Origin: Pseudomonas rhodesiae
GTDB lineage: Bacteria > Pseudomonadota > Gammaproteobacteria > Pseudomonadales > Pseudomonadaceae
Direction of reading: 5' to 3'
Assembly (NCBI RefSeq): GCF_007858255.1
Contig: NZ_VFEU01000018.1
Coordinates: 1-64,000 of the forward strand
DNA length: 64,000 nt
The notes beneath the pieces were generated by a model. That model was not told where the DNA came from. It did no database searches and worked only from the letters and a program-made list of their open reading frames with translations. Position numbers and translations under genes: made by a program. Shown here piece after piece: positions 61,668 to 64,000 of this stretch; the stretch's first letter is position 1, and every line of letters begins with the position of its first letter.

Positions 61668-61973
61668 CAGTCATAAAGTCCTTTTTGTGAGGCCAAGCGT
61701 AGCCGAGGAAAAATACTCCGCCTAGTAGTACTTTGATATCAACCCACCCTGAATGAGAAAAAGAGATGGATGGTATTGCCTGATCGAGAACTGAATGGAT
61801 TAAGCCAACCAAACCTACTTTTCGATGTCTTGGTTTCGACAGAATCAAATGATCCCGTCTACGCTCAGCCATGCGTAACCAGGCCAGGGAATGAAGGCGT
61901 CGGGCTGATCGCGGACGGCTTGCTTGTACCTGCCAGGTGGCGTCAGACCAATGACCTGAGGGATGAGGAAGTT

Positions 61974-62561
61974 ATGGAAGTATTCATGGGCACTATCCAA
62001 CCGTTCGCCTTTAATTTCGCACCCCGAGGCTGGGCGCTGTGCAATGGGCAGACGATCAGCATTTCCCAATATTCGGCGCTGTTTGCATTGCTGGGGATCA
62101 ACTTCGGAGGCAACGGCCAGTCCACCTTTATGCTCCCCAACCTGCAAGGGCGCCTGCCTTTAGGGATGGGCACCGGGCTGGGCCTGACACAGAGGACCAT
62201 CGGCGACACGGCTGGCAGCGAGAACGTCAGCGCAACACTGTCCAACTTGCCTGCACACACCCATACGCTCACGGGCGTCACCGCCTCGACCACCCTGCAA
62301 TTGGCCAACCCGGCCAGCAATCCCGTAAACGCGCCGACATCCACCAACTCATTCATTGGCACCTCGGGTACCGGGCCGGGCTCGGCGGCGATCTATTCAG
62401 ATCAGTTGGGTGCCTCGCCAGTGCCGCTGCAAGGCGTGACCACCACCGTCAGCGGCACGGTGTCGCCTTCTGGAGGCGGCACACCGATGGCGGTCATGAA
62501 CCCATACCTGGCCGTCAACTTCAGCATTGCTCTTGAAGGGATTTTCCCTCCCCACGACTGA
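61974..62561 (+). CDS. Phage-tail-collar domain protein (Mdp-like)
   Basis: A 195-residue protein with FAPRGWALCNGQTISISQYS (about residue 16) and NFGGNGQSTFMLPNLQGRLP (about 38). This is the tail-collar signature shared by bacterial microcystin-dependent-like proteins and phage tail fibres. Start ATG 61974 follows GAGGAAG; the open frame to 61770 has no such features. No other phage genes are near, so it is a domesticated secreted or surface protein rather than part of a prophage. Confidence 0.85.
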   Translation: MEVFMGTIQPFAFNFAPRGWALCNGQTISISQYSALFALLGINFGGNGQSTFMLPNLQGRLPLGMGTGLGLTQRTIGDTAGSENVSATLSNLPAHTHTLTGVTASTTLQLANPASNPVNAPTSTNSFIGTSGTGPGSAAIYSDQLGASPVPLQGVTTTVSGTVSPSGGGTPMAVMNPYLAVNFSIALEGIFPPHD

Positions 62562-62567
62562 TGATCC

Positions 62568-62591
62568 GCCAGAGGGCTGCGGCCCTCTGGC
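62568..62591 (+). terminator. Hairpin between the tail-collar and DUF6916 genes
   Basis: A ten-base stem GCCAGAGGGC/GCCCTCTGGC with a four-base loop begins 7 bp after the tail-collar stop. There is no U-run, so it may attenuate or stabilise rather than fully terminate. Confidence 0.45.
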
Positions 62592-62607
62592 CTTGTGGAG
62601 TGTCGAT

Positions 62608-62919
62608 ATGCTGCAAAAGGTTCATAGCCACCATTTTCAAGCGCTGCTGGGTCAGACCCGAAGCCTGATCCTGCCGGACGGTCACCGTCTGGAAGTGCGC
62701 ATTGAGCACTTGGAAGAAACCCCCAAAGCTAAAATGCCCAACACCGAGCGCATGCCGTTCAATGTGCAACTCAACAGCCTGGAAGACACGGCCTTCGTGG
62801 ACGGACTGTGCGATCTGGACATCCCTGAACTGGGAAGGCTGGAAGGCGTTTTCGTATCCCGCGTACCGGCCGCGGGACGGGACCCGTCGCGGGGTTATTT
62901 CTGCATCACGTTCAATTGA
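62608..62919 (+). CDS. DUF6916-family protein
   Basis: A 103-residue protein starting at ATG 62608 with GGAG nine bases upstream. The text HFQALLGQTRSLIL near the start and PFNVQLNSLEDTAF near residue 52 fit DUF6916, small beta-rich proteins usually found beside tail-collar (Mdp) genes. No signal peptide. It belongs to the same plus-strand unit as the tail-collar gene. Confidence 0.75.
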   Translation: MLQKVHSHHFQALLGQTRSLILPDGHRLEVRIEHLEETPKAKMPNTERMPFNVQLNSLEDTAFVDGLCDLDIPELGRLEGVFVSRVPAAGRDPSRGYFCITFN

Positions 62920-62940
62920 ACCCGAGCGGTTGGCGGCCGC

Positions 62941-63432
62941 TCAGAGACTTTTCGGATACCAGACCAACCGCTCTGCCCCCGGGTTCTGCTCCTGCACCTC
63001 GAAGCCCAGCGCCAGATAGTGCTGACGCGCATGGGGGTTGCTGGCCCAGACCACAGTCCACACCGGGCAGCGGATCTGTTGCGCAGCCTTCTGCACCCCG
63101 TGCAGAACCGCCCGACCATACCCGCGCCCACGAGCTTGGGGGATAAAGGCCAGGTACAGGACCCGGATTTCATGGGCGCCAAAATCCGTGCTCAAGGCGC
63201 CGATAGCGGTGCCGAGCTTTTCCACCACGTAATGCATGGCATCGGGAAAATGCTCGCCCAGCCCTCGCTCCTGCACCTGGAATTGCTGCGCGATCATCTG
63301 CTGCCGTTGCTCGGGCTCACCGTCGACCCATTGCAGATCCGGGCGCGCCGCCTGATAGAGCGCTTGCAAAAACCCAGCATCGCTGACCCTTGAGGGCCGC
63401 ACCACCAATCCTTCAGCCGTGACTGCATCCAT
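62941..63432 (-). CDS. GNAT-family N-acetyltransferase
   Basis: A 163-residue acetyltransferase with the acetyl-CoA loop RGRGYGRAVLHG near residue 102. Preceding text YLAFIPQA and following NPHARQHYLALGF match the GNAT fold. Start ATG 63432 has AAGGA seven bases upstream. It lies 9 bp past the end of the HlyD-like gene and is probably co-transcribed. Acceptor unknown; a protein or surface component of this cluster is possible. Confidence 0.85.
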   Translation of the reverse strand: MDAVTAEGLVVRPSRVSDAGFLQALYQAARPDLQWVDGEPEQRQQMIAQQFQVQERGLGEHFPDAMHYVVEKLGTAIGALSTDFGAHEIRVLYLAFIPQARGRGYGRAVLHGVQKAAQQIRCPVWTVVWASNPHARQHYLALGFEVQEQNPGAERLVWYPKSL

Positions 63433-63441
63433 ATCGATTCC

Positions 63442-64000
63442 TTAAAAGCCGCTTTCCCTGACACCCAGCGCCGCCAACCGTCGCCAAGCCGCGCCCAATA
63501 CCGACTCACCCTGCCCCTGCAGAACCACCGCACCCCGCAGCGGTTGCAGCGGCGCGGCGGTATCGTCAATGGCACTCAAGCGCACGCCATAGTGCGCCTG
63601 CACGGGCTGCGCCCGTTGTTGCGAATCCCGGCGTACGGCAATTGGTCCGTGGTGGTCGGAGGTCAAGGCTTGCTGCTCAATGAAGGCCACACCGTTGGTG
63701 TCGATTTCATCCAATTGCACGGCAATGGAGGCGTGCATCGGATCGTCAGCGATAAACCGTCCCTTGGCGCCAGGCGCGACGCGCCACAGCTCGGCCTCGG
63801 TCAGGTAGCCGCGCAGCCGCGAATCGGTCTGCACCACCCGCGCCAGCACTTGTGTGGGCGCCAACCAACGGCCCATGGTGAGTTGCGGCAGCAGGTCGCG
63901 TACCTGACCGGCATGGGGCGCGCGCAGCAACAGGCGCTCGCGCTGGGCAACCAACCCCCGGTACTCGGCCACCGCTTCGGCCAATTGTTGTTCGATGATG
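63442..64000 (-). CDS. HlyD-like adaptor, C-terminal part (continues past the right edge)
   Basis: About 185 codons of a frame that remains open at the window end; the TTG at 63984 is not a convincing start. LVAQRERLLLRAPHAGQVRD and ARVVQTDSRLRGYLTEAELW look like a biotin-lipoyl and barrel region of a HlyD-type adaptor. In related clusters such adaptors are often joined to an M50-like membrane protease, but that part would lie outside this window. It could pair with the TolC-type protein at 52.9-54.4 kb to export the giant exoprotein. Confidence 0.65.
   Translation of the reverse strand, partial: IIEQQLAEAVAEYRGLVAQRERLLLRAPHAGQVRDLLPQLTMGRWLAPTQVLARVVQTDSRLRGYLTEAELWRVAPGAKGRFIADDPMHASIAVQLDEIDTNGVAFIEQQALTSDHHGPIAVRRDSQQRAQPVQAHYGVRLSAIDDTAAPLQPLRGAVVLQGQGESVLGAAWRRLAALGVRESGF

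Noticed and set aside
61974..62561. Tail-collar gene as evidence of a prophage
   Set aside because: No other phage structural, replication or lysis genes occur nearby, and the family is also found in ordinary bacterial clusters.

Overview
The window looks like a chromosome segment from a Pseudomonas of the fluorescens group. The basis is high GC with strongly GC-biased third codon positions in the core genes, Pseudomonas-type REP hairpins between genes, and a typical gene set: a pgaABCD exopolysaccharide operon, a MarR-FUSC-DUF1656-HlyD-NodT efflux operon, a sigma/anti-sigma/VWA cluster and a CsgG-DUF4810-DUF799 lipoprotein operon. No rRNA, tRNA or CRISPR array was recognised. The species cannot be fixed from the sequence alone.

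Layout. 1-1.6 kb: tail of an IS66-type transposase, a gene-poor mosaic stretch and one small Cys-rich ORF. 1.8-6.4 kb: AraC regulator and EamA exporter, a radical-SAM gene remnant, a butanediol-dehydrogenase-like enzyme and a LysE exporter. 6.4-9.3 kb: ECF sigma factor, its probable anti-sigma factor and a VWA lipoprotein. 9.7-13.5 kb: six consecutive lipoprotein genes. 13.5-16.4 kb: two small membrane proteins, then a divergent LysR/SDR pair. 16.5-37.3 kb: a two-partner-secretion contact-dependent inhibition (CDI) locus on the minus strand. It has a CdiB-type transporter, a 2791-residue CdiA-type exoprotein and an adjacent immunity gene, followed downstream by about 10 kb of displaced toxin/immunity modules. 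37.7-44.0 kb: pgaABCD. 44.2-46.5 kb: a YdgA-like DUF945 protein and a small membrane protein. 46.6-51.7 kb: the MarR-controlled efflux operon. 52.0-64.0 kb: an unusual cluster with an APS kinase joined to DUF2789, a TolC-type outer-membrane protein, a 2.1-kilo-residue LEPR-XLL/DUF4347 exoprotein with 13 Ig-like repeats, a sulfotransferase, a tail-collar protein, a DUF6916 protein, a GNAT enzyme and the end of a HlyD-like adaptor.

How the genes may work together. In the CDI locus CdiB would export CdiA, and the C-terminal toxin would be neutralised by the immunity protein encoded at its end. The downstream modules carry identifiable toxin pieces: NucA/NucB nuclease, HNH-type, two PD-(D/E)XK-like and a pretoxin HINT. 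Most are broken by single-base frameshifts or truncations, while several partner immunity genes remain open. A 246-bp stretch identical between the active cdiA and a displaced cdiA copy points to recent gene conversion and a route for toxin exchange. In the 52-64 kb cluster, the APS kinase makes the sulfate donor PAPS, the sulfotransferase uses it, and the TolC and HlyD-like proteins could export the giant exoprotein. A sulfation-linked surface protein or secretion system is therefore a reasonable hypothesis, but it is inference.

Confidence is high for conserved core genes. It is moderate for family calls in the CDI remnants, which rest on reading frames and motifs by eye.
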